Shown here: positions 1 through 14,918 of the stretch, piece after piece
Layout: each line of letters begins with the position of its first letter
Position numbering within the stretch: the stretch's first letter is position 1
Assembly: GCF_046630445.1 (NCBI RefSeq)
Contig: NC_092335.1
Coordinates: 37,286,001-37,350,000 of the forward strand
Source: Rutidosis leptorrhynchoides
Taxonomy: Eukaryota; Streptophyta; Magnoliopsida; Asterales; Asteraceae
Direction of reading: 5' to 3'
Length of the DNA: 64,000 nt
The notes under the pieces: model-generated
What the model saw: only the letters and a program-made list of their open reading frames with translations
What the model was told of the DNA's origin: nothing
Databases searched by the model: none
Translations under genes and position numbers: made by a program

Positions 1-3055
<3,055 letters not shown>

Positions 3056-3119
3056 TTCCTTCAAAATAGTCAAATGGAACAAGTTAATCATACAGAATAT
3101 TAAGAGTAGTTAATAGTAT

Positions 3120-3230
3120 TTCGCAGCATAATATGAACTCATTTATAAAAGCTTTTTCTTCATATTAGCGTTTTATAAGTTTAAATTCGGGTAGTACCTA
3201 CCCGTTAAGTTCATACTTAGTAGCTAATAT
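3120..3230 (-). promoter_or_regulatory. Conserved block upstream of gag, copy A
   Basis: Non-coding block between the F-box ORF and gag. It holds an inverted repeat GGGTAG-GTA-CTACCC (3189-3203) preceded by TTAAC, then TTATAAAACGCTAATA and GAAGAAAAAGCTTTTATAA. The same order and nearly the same sequence occur in copy B (around 13000-13105) and in the diverged element C (46584-46690). The first part repeats the sequence of the 3' polypurine tract (AACGGGTAGGTACT). The function is unknown; candidates are a second plus-strand primer site, an RNA hairpin or a gag-proximal promoter. Confidence 0.6.
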
Positions 3231-3396
3231 ACAATTCAACTACTACAATTCTATATGAAAAACTGATTATAATAATATTTCGCGTTCAAACTTTTACACA
3301 ATATTTTACAAACTTACAATACCGCTTATTTTACATATAGTAGGAAATATAGCACACAATAAATTTGATACAAGATGGTTGTGAAGATAATTCTAG

Positions 3397-4080
3397 CTAG
3401 TACACAAGTCGTTCAGCAAAGGCAATAAAGACACGTAATTCATACGTCCAGAAACAAGTCATGCATTCTGGTTTTACTAGGACTACTTCCCATCCTTGAT
3501 CTTGTGGAACATAACCGTTATGGCCGTTGATAATACAGCGTGTTGTAACGTCGTCAAAGGGACGAGGGTTACGTAATGTCCAACAGTCCCGTAATAATCT
3601 AAAAACCTCATTTCTTACCCCAATTACCGACTCCGTCACTTGTGGGAACATTTTGTTTAATAGTTGTAGCCCGATGTTCTTGTTCTCACTTTGGTGAGAA
3701 GCGAACATTACTAATCCGTAAGCATAACATGCTTCTTTATGTTGCATGTTAGCCGCTTTTTCTAAATCACGAAGTCCAATATTCGGATATATTGAGTCAA
3801 AATAATTTCTTAACCCATTGCGTAAAATAGCATTTGGGTTTCCCGCAATATATGCGTCAAAGTAAACACATCGTAACTTATGGATTTTCCAATGTGATAT
3901 CCCCCATCTTTCGAATGAAAGCCTTTTATAAACCAAGGCATTCTTGGAACGTTCTTCGAATGTCTTACAAACTGATCTCGCCTTAAATAGTTGTGCCGAA
4001 GAATTCTGACCGACTCTAGACAAGATTTCATCAATCATGTCTCCGTGTAGGTCTCTAAAAATATTGGGTTGTCTATCCAT
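3397..4080 (-). CDS. F-box protein carried inside Tekay copy A
   Basis: 227 residues. The N-terminus has an F-box-like motif (DLHGDMIDEILSRVG, then SVCKTFEE, residues ~9-60), the module that docks a substrate adaptor to SKP1 in SCF ubiquitin ligases. The middle (LEKAANMQHKEACYAYGLVM) resembles the Sel1-like part of plant F-box proteins of the At2g35280 type. The C-terminal ~60 residues are rich in Cys and aromatic residues and are unassigned. It lies between the acidic leader ORF and gag, on the element's own strand. Copy B has the same ORF, full length, with about 12 residue differences. Inference: a host F-box gene acquired by the element, since it is not a normal gypsy gene. Whether it is expressed is unknown. 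Confidence 0.75.
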   Translation of the reverse strand: MDRQPNIFRDLHGDMIDEILSRVGQNSSAQLFKARSVCKTFEERSKNALVYKRLSFERWGISHWKIHKLRCVYFDAYIAGNPNAILRNGLRNYFDSIYPNIGLRDLEKAANMQHKEACYAYGLVMFASHQSENKNIGLQLLNKMFPQVTESVIGVRNEVFRLLRDCWTLRNPRPFDDVTTRCIINGHNGYVPQDQGWEVVLVKPECMTCFWTYELRVFIAFAERLVY

Positions 4081-4221
4081 TTTGTGTTTTTATACTGTAA
4101 AATAGACAAGAGTTAGATTCATAAAAAAAAATACTTATTAATACAAGCAATTTTTTTTACATATATCATAAAGTATAAGCACACTATATTACATATATTA
4201 CACCACACGAATACAACTATC

Positions 4222-4836
4222 TTATTCCGACTCGCTCGTTTCTTCTTCTTCGGTTTTGGTTCGTTTTGCCAAGTTTCTAGGGATATATGATGTTCCCCTA
4301 ATACGAACCGTCGTTTTCCACATTGGTTTAGAAAAACCTGGTGGTTTAGAGGTTCCCGGGTCATTGTTACAACTTAAGGACTTCGGGGGTTGACGATACA
4401 TATAAAGTTCATCGGGGTTGGAATTAGATTTCTCTATTTTTATGCCCTTTCCCTTATTATTTTCTTTTGCCTTTTTAAATTCAGTTGGGGTAATTTCTAT
4501 AACATCATCGGAATTCTCGTCGGAATCCGATTCATCGGAGAATTGGTAATCCTCCCAATATTTTGCTTCCTTGGCGGAAACACCATTGACCATAATTAAC
4601 CTTGGTCGGTTGGTTGAGGATTTTCTTTTACTTAACCGTTTTATTATTTCCCCCACCGGTTCTATTTCTTCATCCGGTTCCGATTCTTCTTCCGGTTCCG
4701 ATTCTTCTTCCGGTTCCGACTCTTCTTCCGGTTCCTCTTCGGGAACTTGTGAATCAGTCCATGAATCATTCCAATTTACATTTGACTCTTCATTATTATT
4801 AGGTGAGTCAATGGGACTTGTTCTAGAGGTAGACAT
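4222..4836 (-). CDS. Acidic leader protein (ORF0) of Tekay copy A
   Basis: 204 residues between the primer-binding site and the F-box ORF. The N-terminal half is strongly acidic, with tandem EEESEP-type units (residues ~32-58). Then comes a basic patch (IIKRLSKRKSS), a second Ser/Asp/Glu-rich stretch (DESDSDENSDD) and a basic C-terminus (TTVRIRGTSYIPRNLAKRTK). No domain is recognised. Element C has a 144-residue ORF at the same place with the same acidic-then-basic plan and an identical start context (TATGTGATAGATGTC), so the two are probably homologous. The composition resembles nuclear acidic proteins such as histone- or nucleosome-binding factors, but that is only an analogy. A minimal AUG-UGA ORF lies directly upstream (4845-4840). 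Confidence 0.7.
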   Translation of the reverse strand: MSTSRTSPIDSPNNNEESNVNWNDSWTDSQVPEEEPEEESEPEEESEPEEESEPDEEIEPVGEIIKRLSKRKSSTNRPRLIMVNGVSAKEAKYWEDYQFSDESDSDENSDDVIEITPTEFKKAKENNKGKGIKIEKSNSNPDELYMYRQPPKSLSCNNDPGTSKPPGFSKPMWKTTVRIRGTSYIPRNLAKRTKTEEEETSESE

Positions 4837-5045
4837 CTATCACATAATATCAAACGCGTTAAGAGATTAATATATCACATAATATTCACATGTTAAAAAT
4901 ATATAGTTTCCAACAAAACTTGTTAAGCAATCATTTTTCAAGTAAACACGGTCGAAGTCCAGACTCACTAATGCATCCTAACAAACTCGATAAGACACAC
5001 TAATGCAAAATTCTGGTTCTCTAAGACCAACGCTCGGATAACAAG
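4837..5045 (-). promoter_or_regulatory. Leader and primer-binding site, copy A
   Basis: Untranslated leader. The primer-binding site (read on the minus strand at 5043-5032, TGTTATCCGAGC) is next to the LTR end and resembles the initiator-Met tRNA 3' end (TGGTATCAGAGC) with a few differences. Copy B has a closer match, TGGTATCCGAGC. Confidence 0.65.
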
Positions 5046-8000
5046 TGAAATGTCCCGTTCTTATTGATTAAAAACGTTCCATATTAATTGATTTCGTTGC
5101 GAGGTTTTGACCTCTATATGAGACGTTTTTCAAAGACTGCATTCATTTTTAAAACAAACCATAACCTTTATTTCATAAATAAAGGTTTAAAAAGCTTTAC
5201 GTAGATTATCAAATAATGATAATCTAAAATATCCTGTTTACACACGACCATTACATAATGGTTTACAATACAAATATGTTACATCGAAATCAGTTTCTTG
5301 AATGCAGTTTTTACACAATATCATACAAACATGGACTCCAAATCTTGTCCTTATTTTAGTATGCAACAGCGGAAGCTCTTAGTATTCACCTGAGAATAAA
5401 CATGCTTTAAACGTCAACAAAAATGTTGGTGAGTTATAGGTTTAACCTATATATATCAAATCGTAACAATAGACCACAAGATTTCATATTTCAATACACA
5501 TCTCATACATAGAGATAAAAATCATTCATATGGTGAACACCTGGTAACCGACATTAACAAGATGCATATATAAGAATATCCCCATCATTCCGGGACACCC
5601 TTCGGATATGATATAAATTTCGAAGTACTAAAGCATCCGGTACTTTGGATGGGGTTTGTTAGTCCCAATAGATCTATCTTTAGGATTCGCGTCAATTAGG
5701 GTGTATGTTCCCTAATTCTTAGATTACCAGACTTAATAAAAAGGGGCATATTCGATTTCGATAATTCAACCATAGAATGTAGTATCACGTACTTGTGTCT
5801 ATTTTGTAAATCATTTATAAAATCTGCATGTATTCTCATCCCAAAAATATTAGATTTTAAAAGTGGGACTATAACTCACTTTCACAGATTTTTACTTCGT
5901 CGGGAAGTAAGACTTGGCCACTGGTTGATTCACGAACCTATAACAATATATACATATATATCAAAGTATGTTCAAAATATATTTACAACACTTTTAATAT
6001 ATTTTGATGTTTTAAGTTTATTAAGTCAGCTGTCCTCGTTAGTAACCTACAACTAGTTGTCCACAGTTAGATGTACAGAAATAAATCGATAAATATTATC
6101 TTGAATCAATCCACGACCCAGTGTATACGTATCTCAGTATTGATCACAACTCAAACTATATATATTTTGGAATCAACCTCATCCCTGTATAGCTAACTCC
6201 AACATTCACATATAGAGTGTCTATGGTTGTTCCGAAATATATATAGATGTGTCGACATGATAGGTCAAAACATTGTATACGTGTCTATGGTATCTCAAGA
6301 TTACATAATATACAATACAAGTTGATTAAGTTATGGTTGGAATAGATTTGTTACCAATTTTCACGTAGCTAAAATGAGAAAAATTATCCAATCTTGTTTT
6401 ACCCATAACTTCTTCATTTTAAATCCGTTTTGAGTGAATCAAATTGCTATGGTTTCATATTGAACCCTATTTTATGAATATAAACAGAAAAAGTATAGGT
6501 TTATAGTCGGAAAAATAAGTTACAAGTCATTTTTGTAAAGGTAGTCATTTCAGTCGAAAGAACGACGTCTAGATGACCATTTTAGAAAACATACTTCCAC
6601 TTTGAGTTTAACCATAATTTTTGGATATAGTTTCATGTTCATAATAAAAATCATTTTCTTAGAATAACAACTTTTAAATCAAAGTTTATCATAGTTTTTA
6701 ATTAATTAACCCAAAACAGCCCGCGGTGTTACTACGACGGCGTAAATCCGGTTTTACGGTATTTTTCGTGTCTCCAGGTTTTAAATCATTAAGTTAGCAT
6801 ATAATATAGATATAGAACATGTGTTTAGTTTATTTTAAAAGTCAAGTTAGAAGGATTAACTTTTGTTTGCGAACAAGTTTAGAATTAACTAAACTATGTT
6901 CTAGTGATTACAAGTTTAAACCTTCGAATAAGATAGCTTTATATGTATGAATTGAATGATGTTATGAACATCATTACTACCTTAAGTTCCTTGGATAAAC
7001 CTACTGGAAAAGATAAAAATGGATCTAGCTTCAACGGATCCTTGGATGGCTCGAAGTTCTTGAAGCAGAATCATGACACGAAAACAAGTTCAAGTAAGAT
7101 CATCACTTGAAATAAGATGGTTATAGTTATAGAAATTGAACCAAAGTTTGAATATGATTATTACCTTGTATTAGAATGATAACCTACTGTAAGAAACAAA
7201 GATTTCTTGAGGTTGGATGATCACCTTACAAGATTGGAAGTGAGCTAGCAAACTTGAAAGTATTCTTGATTTTATGTAACTAGAACTTGTAGAATATATG
7301 AAGAACACTTAGAACTTGAAGATAGAACTTGAGAGAGATCAATTAGATGAAGAAAATTGAAGAATGAAAGTGTTTGTAGGTGTTTTTGGTCGTTGGTGTA
7401 TGGATTAGATATAAAGGATATGTAATTTTGTTTTCATGTAAATAAGTCATGAATGATTACTCATATTTTTGTAATTTTATGAGATATTTCATGCTAGTTG
7501 CCAAATGATGGTTCCCACATGTGTTAGGTGACTCACATGGGCTGCTAAGACCTGATCATTAGAGTGTATATACCAATAGTACATACATCTAAAAGCTGTG
7601 TATTGTACGAGTACGAATACGGGTGCATACGAGTAGAATTGTTGATGAAACTGAACGAGGATGTAATTTTAAGCATTTTTGTTAAGTAGAAGTATTTTGA
7701 TAAGTGTATTGAAGTCTTTCAAAAGTGTATAAATACATATTAAAACACTACATGTATATACATTTTAACTGAGTCGTTAAGTCATCGTTAGTCGTTACAT
7801 GTAAGTGTTGTTTTGAAACCTTTAGGTTAACGATCTTGTTAAATGTTGTTAACCCAATGTTTATAATATCAAATGAGATTTTAAATTATTATATTATCAT
7901 GATATTATCAAGTATGAATATCTCTTAATATGATATATATACATTAAATGTCTTTACAACGATAATCGTTACATATATGTCTCGTTTAAAAATCATTAAG

Positions 8001-8296
8001 TTAGTAGTCTTGTTTTTACATATGTAGTTCATTGTTAATATACTTAATGATATGTTTACTTATCATAGTATCATGTTAACTATATATATATCCATATATA
8101 TGTCATCATATAGTTTTTACAAGTTTTAACGTTCGTGAATCACCGGTCAACTTGGGTGGTCAAATGTCTATATGAAACATATTTCAATTAATCAAGTCTT
8201 AAAAAGTTTGATTGCTTAACATGTTGGAAACATTTAATCATGTAAATATCAATCTCAATTAATATATATAAACATGGAAAAGTTCGGGTCACTACA
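5046..8296 (-). repeat. Tekay LTR shared by copies A and B
   Basis: 3251-bp LTR. On the minus strand it begins TGTAGTGACCCGAAC and ends GGGACATTTCA. On its right it is bounded by the polypurine tract of copy B, and on its left by the primer-binding site of copy A, so it serves as 3' LTR for one and 5' LTR for the other. A TATA-like run (TGATATATATAGG on the minus strand, near 5445-5460) and a GAGGT-CAAA-ACCTC hairpin (5101-5114) are conserved in position with element C. Its U5-side ~500 bp differs more from the other two full copies (14919, 37530) than those two differ from each other. Confidence 0.93.
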
Positions 8297-8334
8297 GTAC
8301 CTACCCGTTAAATAAATTTCGTCCCGAAATTTTA
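8297..8334 (-). promoter_or_regulatory. Polypurine tract and pre-PPT hairpin, copy B
   Basis: On the minus strand a perfect inverted repeat AAATTTCG-GGA-CGAAATTT (8332-8314) is followed by ATTTAACGGGTAGGTAC, which abuts the LTR start TGTAG. The same hairpin and tract, identical over about 35 bases, sit at the same place in element C. The tract primes plus-strand synthesis in LTR elements. A similar TTTCG-GACGAAA hairpin is a recurring feature of plant Del/Tekay elements. Confidence 0.8.
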
Positions 8335-11300
8335 AGCTGTTGAAGGTGTTGACGAATCTTCTGGAAATAGATGCGGGTATTTCTTCTTCATCTGATCTTC
8401 ACGCTCCCAGGTGAACTCGGGTCCTCTACGAGCATTCCATCGAACCTTAACAATTGGTATCTTGTTTTGCTTAAGTCTTTTAACCTCATAATCCATTATT
8501 TCGACGGGTTCTTCGATGAATTGAAGTTTTTTGTTGATTTGGATTTCATCTAACGGAATAGTGAGATCTTCTTTAGCAAAACATTTCTTCAAATTCGAGA
8601 CATGGAAAGTGTTATGTACAGCTGCGAGTTGTTGAGGTAACTCAAGTCGGTAAGCTACTGGTCCGACACGATCAATAATCTTGAATGGTCCAATATACCT
8701 TGGATTTAATTTTCCTCGTTTACCAAATCGAACAACGCCTTTCCAAGGTGCAACTTTAAGCATGACCATCTCTCCAATTTCAAATTCTATATCTTTTCTT
8801 TTAATGTCAGCGTAGCTCTTTTGTCGACTTTGGGCGGTTTTCAACCGTTGTTGAATTTGGATGATCTTCTCGGTAGTTTCTTGTATTATCTCCGGACCCG
8901 TAATCTGTCTATCCCCCACTTCACTCCAACAAATCGGAGACCTGCACTTTCTACCATAAAGTGCTTCAAACGGCGCCATCTCAATGCTTGAATGGTAGCT
9001 GTTGTTGTAGGAAAATTCTGCTAACGGTAGATGTCGATCCCAACTGTTTCCGAAATCAATAACACATGCTCGTAGCATGTCTTCAAGCGTTTGTATCGTA
9101 CTTTCGCTCTGCCCATCAGTTTGTGGATGATAGGCAGTACTCATGTCTAGACGAGTTCCTAATGCTTGCTGTAATGTCTGCCAGAATCTTGAAATAAATC
9201 TGCCATCCCTATCAGAGATAATAGAGATTGGTATTCCATGTCTGGAGACGACTTCCTTCAAATACAGTCGTGCTAACTTCTCCATCTTGTCATCTTCTCT
9301 TATTGGCAGGAAGTGTGCTGATTTGGTGAGACGATCAACTATTACCCAAATAGTATCAAAACCACTTGCAGTCCTTGGCAATTTAGTGATGAAATCCATG
9401 GTAATGTTTTCCCATTTCCATTCTGGGATTTCGGGTTGTTGAAGTAGACCTGATGGTTTCTGATGCTCAGCTTTGTCCTTAGAACACGTCAAACATTCTC
9501 CTACGTATTTAGAAACATCGGCTTTCATACCCGGCCACCAAAAATGTTTCTTGAGATCCTTGTACATCTTCCCCGTTCCAGGATGTATTGAGTATCTAGT
9601 TTTATGAGCTTCTCTAAGTACCATTTCTCTCATATCTCCAAATTTTGGTACCCAAATCCTTTCAGCCCTATACCGGGTTTCGTCTTCCCAAATATTAAGA
9701 TGTTTCTCCGATCCTTTGGGTATTTCATCCTTTAAATTTCCCTTTTTTAAAACTCCTTGTTGCGCCTCCTTTATTTGAGTAGTAAGGTTATTATGAATCA
9801 TTATATTCATAGATTTTACTCGAATAGGTTCTCTGTCCTTCCTGCTCAAGGCATCGGCTACCACATTTGCCTTTCCCGGGTGGTAACGAATCTCAAAGTC
9901 GTAATCATTCAATAATTCAATCCACCTACGCTGCCTCATATTCAGTTGTTTCTGATTAAATATGTGTTGAAGACTTTTGTGGTCGGTATATATAATACTT
10001 TTGACCCCATATAAGTAGTGCCACCAAGTCTTTAATGCAAAAACAATCGCGCCTAATTCCAAATCATGCGTCGTATAATTTTGTTCGTGAATCTTCAATT
10101 GTCTAGACGCATAAGCAATCACCTTCGTTCGTTGCATTAATACACAACCGAGACCTTGCTTTGATGCGTCACAATAAATCACAAAATCATCATTCCCTTC
10201 AGGCAATGACAATATAGGTGCCGTAGTTAGCTTTTTCTTCAATAACTGAAACGCTTTCTCTTGTTCATCATTCCATTCAAATTTCTTCCCTTTATGCGTT
10301 AATGCAGTCAAGGGTTTTGCTATTCTGGAAAAGTCTTGGATGAACCTTCTGTAGTAACCAGCTAGTCCTAAAAACTGGCGTATGTGTTTCGGAGTTTTCG
10401 GGGTTTCCCACTTTTCAACAGTTTCTATCTTTGCCGGATCCACCTTAATACCTTCTTTGTTCACTATGTGACCGAGGAATTGAACTTCTTCCAACCAAAA
10501 TGCACACTTTGAAAACTTACGTACAATCCTTCCTTCCTCAATACTTCTAACACCTTTCTCAAATGTTCACCGTGTTCTTGGTCATTCTTTGAGTAAATAA
10601 GTATGTCATCAATGAAAATAATGACAAACTTGTCAATGTATGGTCCACACACTCGGTTCATAAGGTCCATGAACACAGCTGGTGCATTAGTTAAACCAAA
10701 CGGCATGACCATAAACTCGTAATGACCGTAACGTGTTCTGAAAGCAGTCTTTGGAATATCATCTTCTTTCACCCGCATTTGATGATACCCGGAACGTAAG
10801 TCAATCTTTGAATAAACAGACGAGCCTTGTAGTTGATCAAATAAGTCGTCAATTCTCGGTAGTGGGTAGCGGTTCTTGATGGTAAGTTTGTTCAACTCTC
10901 GGTAGTCGATACACAACCTGAATGTACCATCTTTCTTCTTGACAAACAAAACAGGAGCTCCCCACGGTGATGTGCTTGGTCGAATGAAACCACGCTCTAA
11001 AAGTTCTTGTAATTGGCTTTGCAGTTCTTTCATCTCGCTGGGTGCGAGTCTGTAAGGAGCATGAGCTATTGGTGCAGCTCCTGGTACAAGATCTATTTGA
11101 AATTCTACGGATCGATGTGAGGGTAATCCCGGTAATTCTTTCGGAAATACATCGGGAAATTCTTTTGCAACGGGAACATCATTGATGCTCTTTTCTTCAG
11201 TTTGTACTTTCTCGACATGTGCTAGAACAGCATAGCAACCTTTTCTTATTAGTTTTTGTGCCTTCAAATTACTAATAAGATGTAGCTTCGTGTTGCCCTT

Positions 11301-12046
11301 TTCTCCGTACACCATTAAGGGTTTTCCTTTTTCTCGTATAATGCGAATTGCATTTTTGTAACAAACGATCTCTGCTTTCACTTCTTTCAACAAGTCCATA
11401 CCGATTATCACATCAAAACTCCCTAACTCTACTGGTATCAAATCAATCTTAAATGTTTCGCTAAACAGTTTAATTTCTCGATTCCGACATATATTATCTG
11501 CTGAAATTAATTTACCATTTGCTAATTCGAGTAAAAATTTACTATCCAAAGGCGTCAATGGACAACTTAATTTAGCACAAAAATCTCTACTCATATAGCT
11601 TCTATCCGCACCCGAATCAAATAAAACGTAAGCAGATTTATTGTCAATAAGAAACGTACCCGTAACAAGCTCCGGGTCTTCTTGTACCTTTGCCGCATTA
11701 ATATTGAAAACTCTTCCGCGACCTTGTCCATTCGTGTTCTCCTGGTTCAGGCAATTTCTAATAATGTGGCCCGGTTTTCCACATTTATAACAAACTACAT
11801 TGGCATAACTTGCTCCGACACTACTTGCTCCGCCATTACTCATTCCGACACCATTTGTTCCTTTGGTTCTATTAACCCCTGGTCCGTAGACCTCACACTT
11901 CGCCGCGCTATGACCATTTCTTTTACACTTGTTGCAAAATTTGGTGCAGAACCCCGAGTGATACTCTTCACACCTTTGGCATAGCTGCTTCTGATTGTTG
12001 TTGTTGTTGCAGTTATTATTGTTGTTGGGATGATTGTTGTAGTTGC

Positions 12047-12101
<55 letters not shown>

Positions 12102-12932
12102 GGGCCGTTTGTTGTAGTTGCGATTGATGTTGCGATTGTTGGGATAATTGTTGCGATTATTGTTGTAATTGCTGTTGTTGTATTGGTGATTCTTATCACC
12201 GTTTTCCCCCCACTTTCTTTTGACTTGCCTCACATTGGCCTCTTCAGCAGTCTGTTCTTTAATTCTTTCTTCAATCTGGTTCACTAGTTTGTGAGCCATT
12301 CTACATGCCTGTTGTATGGAGGCGGGCTCGTGTGAACTTATATCTTCTTGGATTCTTTCCGGTAATACTTTCACAAACGCGTCGATCTTCTCTTCCTCAT
12401 CTTCGAATGCTCCCGGACACAATAGGCACAATTCTGTGAATCGTCTTTCGTACATGGTAATATCAAATCCTTGGGTTCGTAACCCTCTAAGTTCTGTCTT
12501 GAGCTTATTGACCTCGGTTCTGGGACGGTACTTCTCGTTCATCAAGTGCTTGAATGCTGACCACGGTAGTGCGTACGCATCGTCTTGTCCCACTTGCTCT
12601 AGATAGGTATTCCACCATGTTAACGCAGAACCTGTGAAGGTATGCATAGCGTACTTCACTTTATCCTCTTCAGTACACTTACTTATGGCAAACACCGATT
12701 CGACCTTCTCGGTCCACCGTTTCAATCTGATCGGTCCTTCGGTTCCATCAAATTCCAAAGGTTTGCAGGCAGTGAATTCTTTGTAGGTGTATCCTACACG
12801 ATTTCCTGTACTGCTAGATCCAAGGTTATTGTTGGTATGTAGCGCAGCCTGTACTGCGGCTATGTTTGAAGCTAGAAAAGTACGGAATTCCTCTTCATTC
12901 ATATTCACGGTGTGTCGAGTAGTCGGTGCCAT
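8332..12932 (-). pseudogene. gag-pol region of Tekay copy B
   Basis: Gag start [16 protein letters not shown] at 12932. Order: gag, Asn-rich stretch, CCHC knuckles, protease ([10 protein letters not shown]), reverse transcriptase (FIDDILIY), RNase H ([23 protein letters not shown]), integrase (HHCC-type zinc region, then the DDE core with [22 protein letters not shown] and [13 protein letters not shown]), the GPF-type C-terminal module, and a chromodomain-like end ([19 protein letters not shown]). The chromodomain-like end is typical of chromoviruses, which target chromatin. It is a fossil with about one visible break. Confidence 0.9.
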
Positions 12933-12999
12933 TTCCTTCAAAATAGTCAAATGGAACAAGTTAATCATACAGAATATTAAGAGTAGTTAATAGTATTTC

Positions 13000-13105
13000 G
13001 TAGCATAATATGAACTCATTTATAAAAGCTTTTTCTTCATATTAGCGTTTTATAAGTTTAAATTCGGGTAGTACCTACCCGTTAAGTTCATACTTAGTAG
13101 CTAAT
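13000..13105 (-). promoter_or_regulatory. Conserved block upstream of gag, copy B
   Basis: Same block as in copy A, with the inverted repeat GGGTAG-GTA-CTACCC at 13066-13080 and the TTATAAAACGC segment on its gag side. It is the same distance from gag as in A. Confidence 0.6.
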
Positions 13106-13273
13106 ATACAATTCAACTACTACAATTCTATATGAAAAACTGATTATAATAATATTTCGCGTTCAAACTTTTACACAATATTTTACAAACTTACAATACC
13201 GCTTATTTTACATATAGCATGAAATATAGCACACAATAAATTTGATACAAGATGGTTGTGAAGATAATTCTAG

Positions 13274-13957
13274 CTAGTACACAAGTCGTTCAGCAAAGGC
13301 AATAAAGAAACGTAATTCATACGTCCAGAAACAAGTCATGCATTCTGATTTTACTAGGATTACTTCCCATCCTTGGTCTTGTGGAACATAACCGTTATGG
13401 CCGTTGATAAGACAGCGTATTGTAACGTCGTCAAAGGGACGAGGGTTACGTAATGTCCAACAGTCCCGTAACAATCTAAAAACCTCATTTCTTACCCTAA
13501 TTACCGACTTCGTCACTTGTGGGAATGTTTTGTTTAATAGTTGTAGCCCGATGTTCTTGTTCTCACTTTGGTGAGAAGTGAACATTACTAATCCGTAAGC
13601 ATAACATGCTTCTTTATGTTGCATGTTAGCCGCTTTTTCTAAATCACGAAGTCCAATATTCGTATATATTGAGTCAAAATAATTTCTTAACCCATTGCGT
13701 AAAATAGCATTTGGGTTCCCCGCAATATATGCGTCAAAGTAAACACATCGTAACTTATGGATTTCCCAATGTGATATCCCCCATCTTTCGAACGAAAGCC
13801 TTTTATAAACCAATGCATTCTTGGAACGTTCTTCGAATGTCTTACAAACTGATCTCGCCTTAAATAGTTGTGCCGAAGAATTCTGACCGACTCTAGACAA
13901 GATTTCATCAATCATGTCTCCGTGTAGGTCTCTTAAAATATTGGGTTGTCTATCCAT
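13274..13957 (-). CDS. F-box protein carried inside Tekay copy B
   Basis: 227 residues, same length and start as the copy in A, with the same F-box-like N-terminus (DLHGDMIDEILSRVG) and Sel1-like middle. In the part of the two DNA copies compared by eye, most differences alter the protein (about 8 against 3 silent). This gives no sign of strong selection since the two copies separated, although both remain open. It is flanked by ORF0 (upstream) and the conserved pre-gag block (downstream). Confidence 0.75.
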   Translation of the reverse strand: MDRQPNILRDLHGDMIDEILSRVGQNSSAQLFKARSVCKTFEERSKNALVYKRLSFERWGISHWEIHKLRCVYFDAYIAGNPNAILRNGLRNYFDSIYTNIGLRDLEKAANMQHKEACYAYGLVMFTSHQSENKNIGLQLLNKTFPQVTKSVIRVRNEVFRLLRDCWTLRNPRPFDDVTIRCLINGHNGYVPQDQGWEVILVKSECMTCFWTYELRFFIAFAERLVY

Positions 13958-14094
13958 TTTGTGTTTTTATACTGTAAAATAGACAAAAGTTAGATTCATA
14001 AAAAAAATACTTATTAATACAAGCAATTTTTACATATATCATAAAGCATAAGCACACTATATTACATATATTACACCACACGAATACAACTATC

Positions 14095-14709
14095 TTATTC
14101 CGACTCGCTTGTTTCTTCTTCTTCGGTTTTGGTTCGTTTTGCCAAGTTTCTAGGGATATATGATGTTCCCCTAATACGAGCCGTCGTTTTCCACATTGGT
14201 TTAGAAAAACCTGGTGGTTTAGAGGTTCCCGGGTCATTGTTACAACTTAAGGACTTTGGGGGTTGACGATACATATAAAGTTCATCGGGGTTGGAATTAG
14301 ATTTCTCTATTTTTATGCCCTTTCCCTTATTATTTTCTTTTTCCTTTTTAAATTCAGTTGGGGTAATTTCTATAACATCATCAGAATTCTCGTCGGAATC
14401 CGATTCATCGGAGAATTGGTAATCCTCCCAATATTTTGCTTCCTTGGCGGAAACACCATTGACCATAATTAACCTTGGTCGGTTGGTTGAGGATTTTCTT
14501 TTACTTAACCGTTTTATTATTTCCCCCACCGGTTCTATTTCTTCATCCGGTTCCGATTCTTCTCCCGGTTCCGATTCTTCTTCCGGTTCCGACTCTTCTT
14601 CCGGTTCCTCTTCGGGAACTTGTGAATCAGTCCACGAATCATTCCAATTTACATTTGACTCTTCATTATTATTAGGTGAGTCAATGGGACTTGTTCTAGA
14701 GGTAGACAT
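14095..14709 (-). CDS. Acidic leader protein (ORF0) of Tekay copy B
   Basis: 204 residues, nearly identical to ORF0 of copy A: acidic EEESEP repeats, central DESDSDENSDD, basic Arg/Lys-rich C-terminus (TTARIRGTSYIPRNLAKRTK). A start-stop ORF (AUG-UGA, 14718-14713) precedes it by three bases. Function unknown. Confidence 0.7.
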   Translation of the reverse strand: MSTSRTSPIDSPNNNEESNVNWNDSWTDSQVPEEEPEEESEPEEESEPGEESEPDEEIEPVGEIIKRLSKRKSSTNRPRLIMVNGVSAKEAKYWEDYQFSDESDSDENSDDVIEITPTEFKKEKENNKGKGIKIEKSNSNPDELYMYRQPPKSLSCNNDPGTSKPPGFSKPMWKTTARIRGTSYIPRNLAKRTKTEEEETSESE

Positions 14710-14904
14710 CTATCACATAATATCAAACGCGTTAAGAGATTAATATATCACATAATATTCACATGTTAAAAATATATAGTTTCCAACAAAATTTGTTAAG
14801 CAATCATTTTTCAAGTAAACACGGTCGAAGTCCAGACTCACTAATGCATCCTAACAAAATCGATAAGACACACTAATGCAAAATTCTGGTTCTCTAAGAC
14901 CAAC

Positions 14905-14916
14905 GCTCGGATACCA
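14905..14916 (-). promoter_or_regulatory. Primer-binding site, copy B
   Basis: Minus strand reads TGGTATCCGAGC, two bases inside the LTR end (14919). It differs by one base from the initiator-Met tRNA complement TGGTATCAGAGC used by chromoviruses. Confidence 0.75.
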
Positions 14917-14918
14917 AC

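Noticed and set aside
5793-6056. An 87-codon ORF that recurs in three LTR copies (also 15665-15928 and 38276-38539)
   Set aside because: It runs antisense to the element inside a young LTR family, so recurrence reflects copy identity. No start context, domain or separate conservation.
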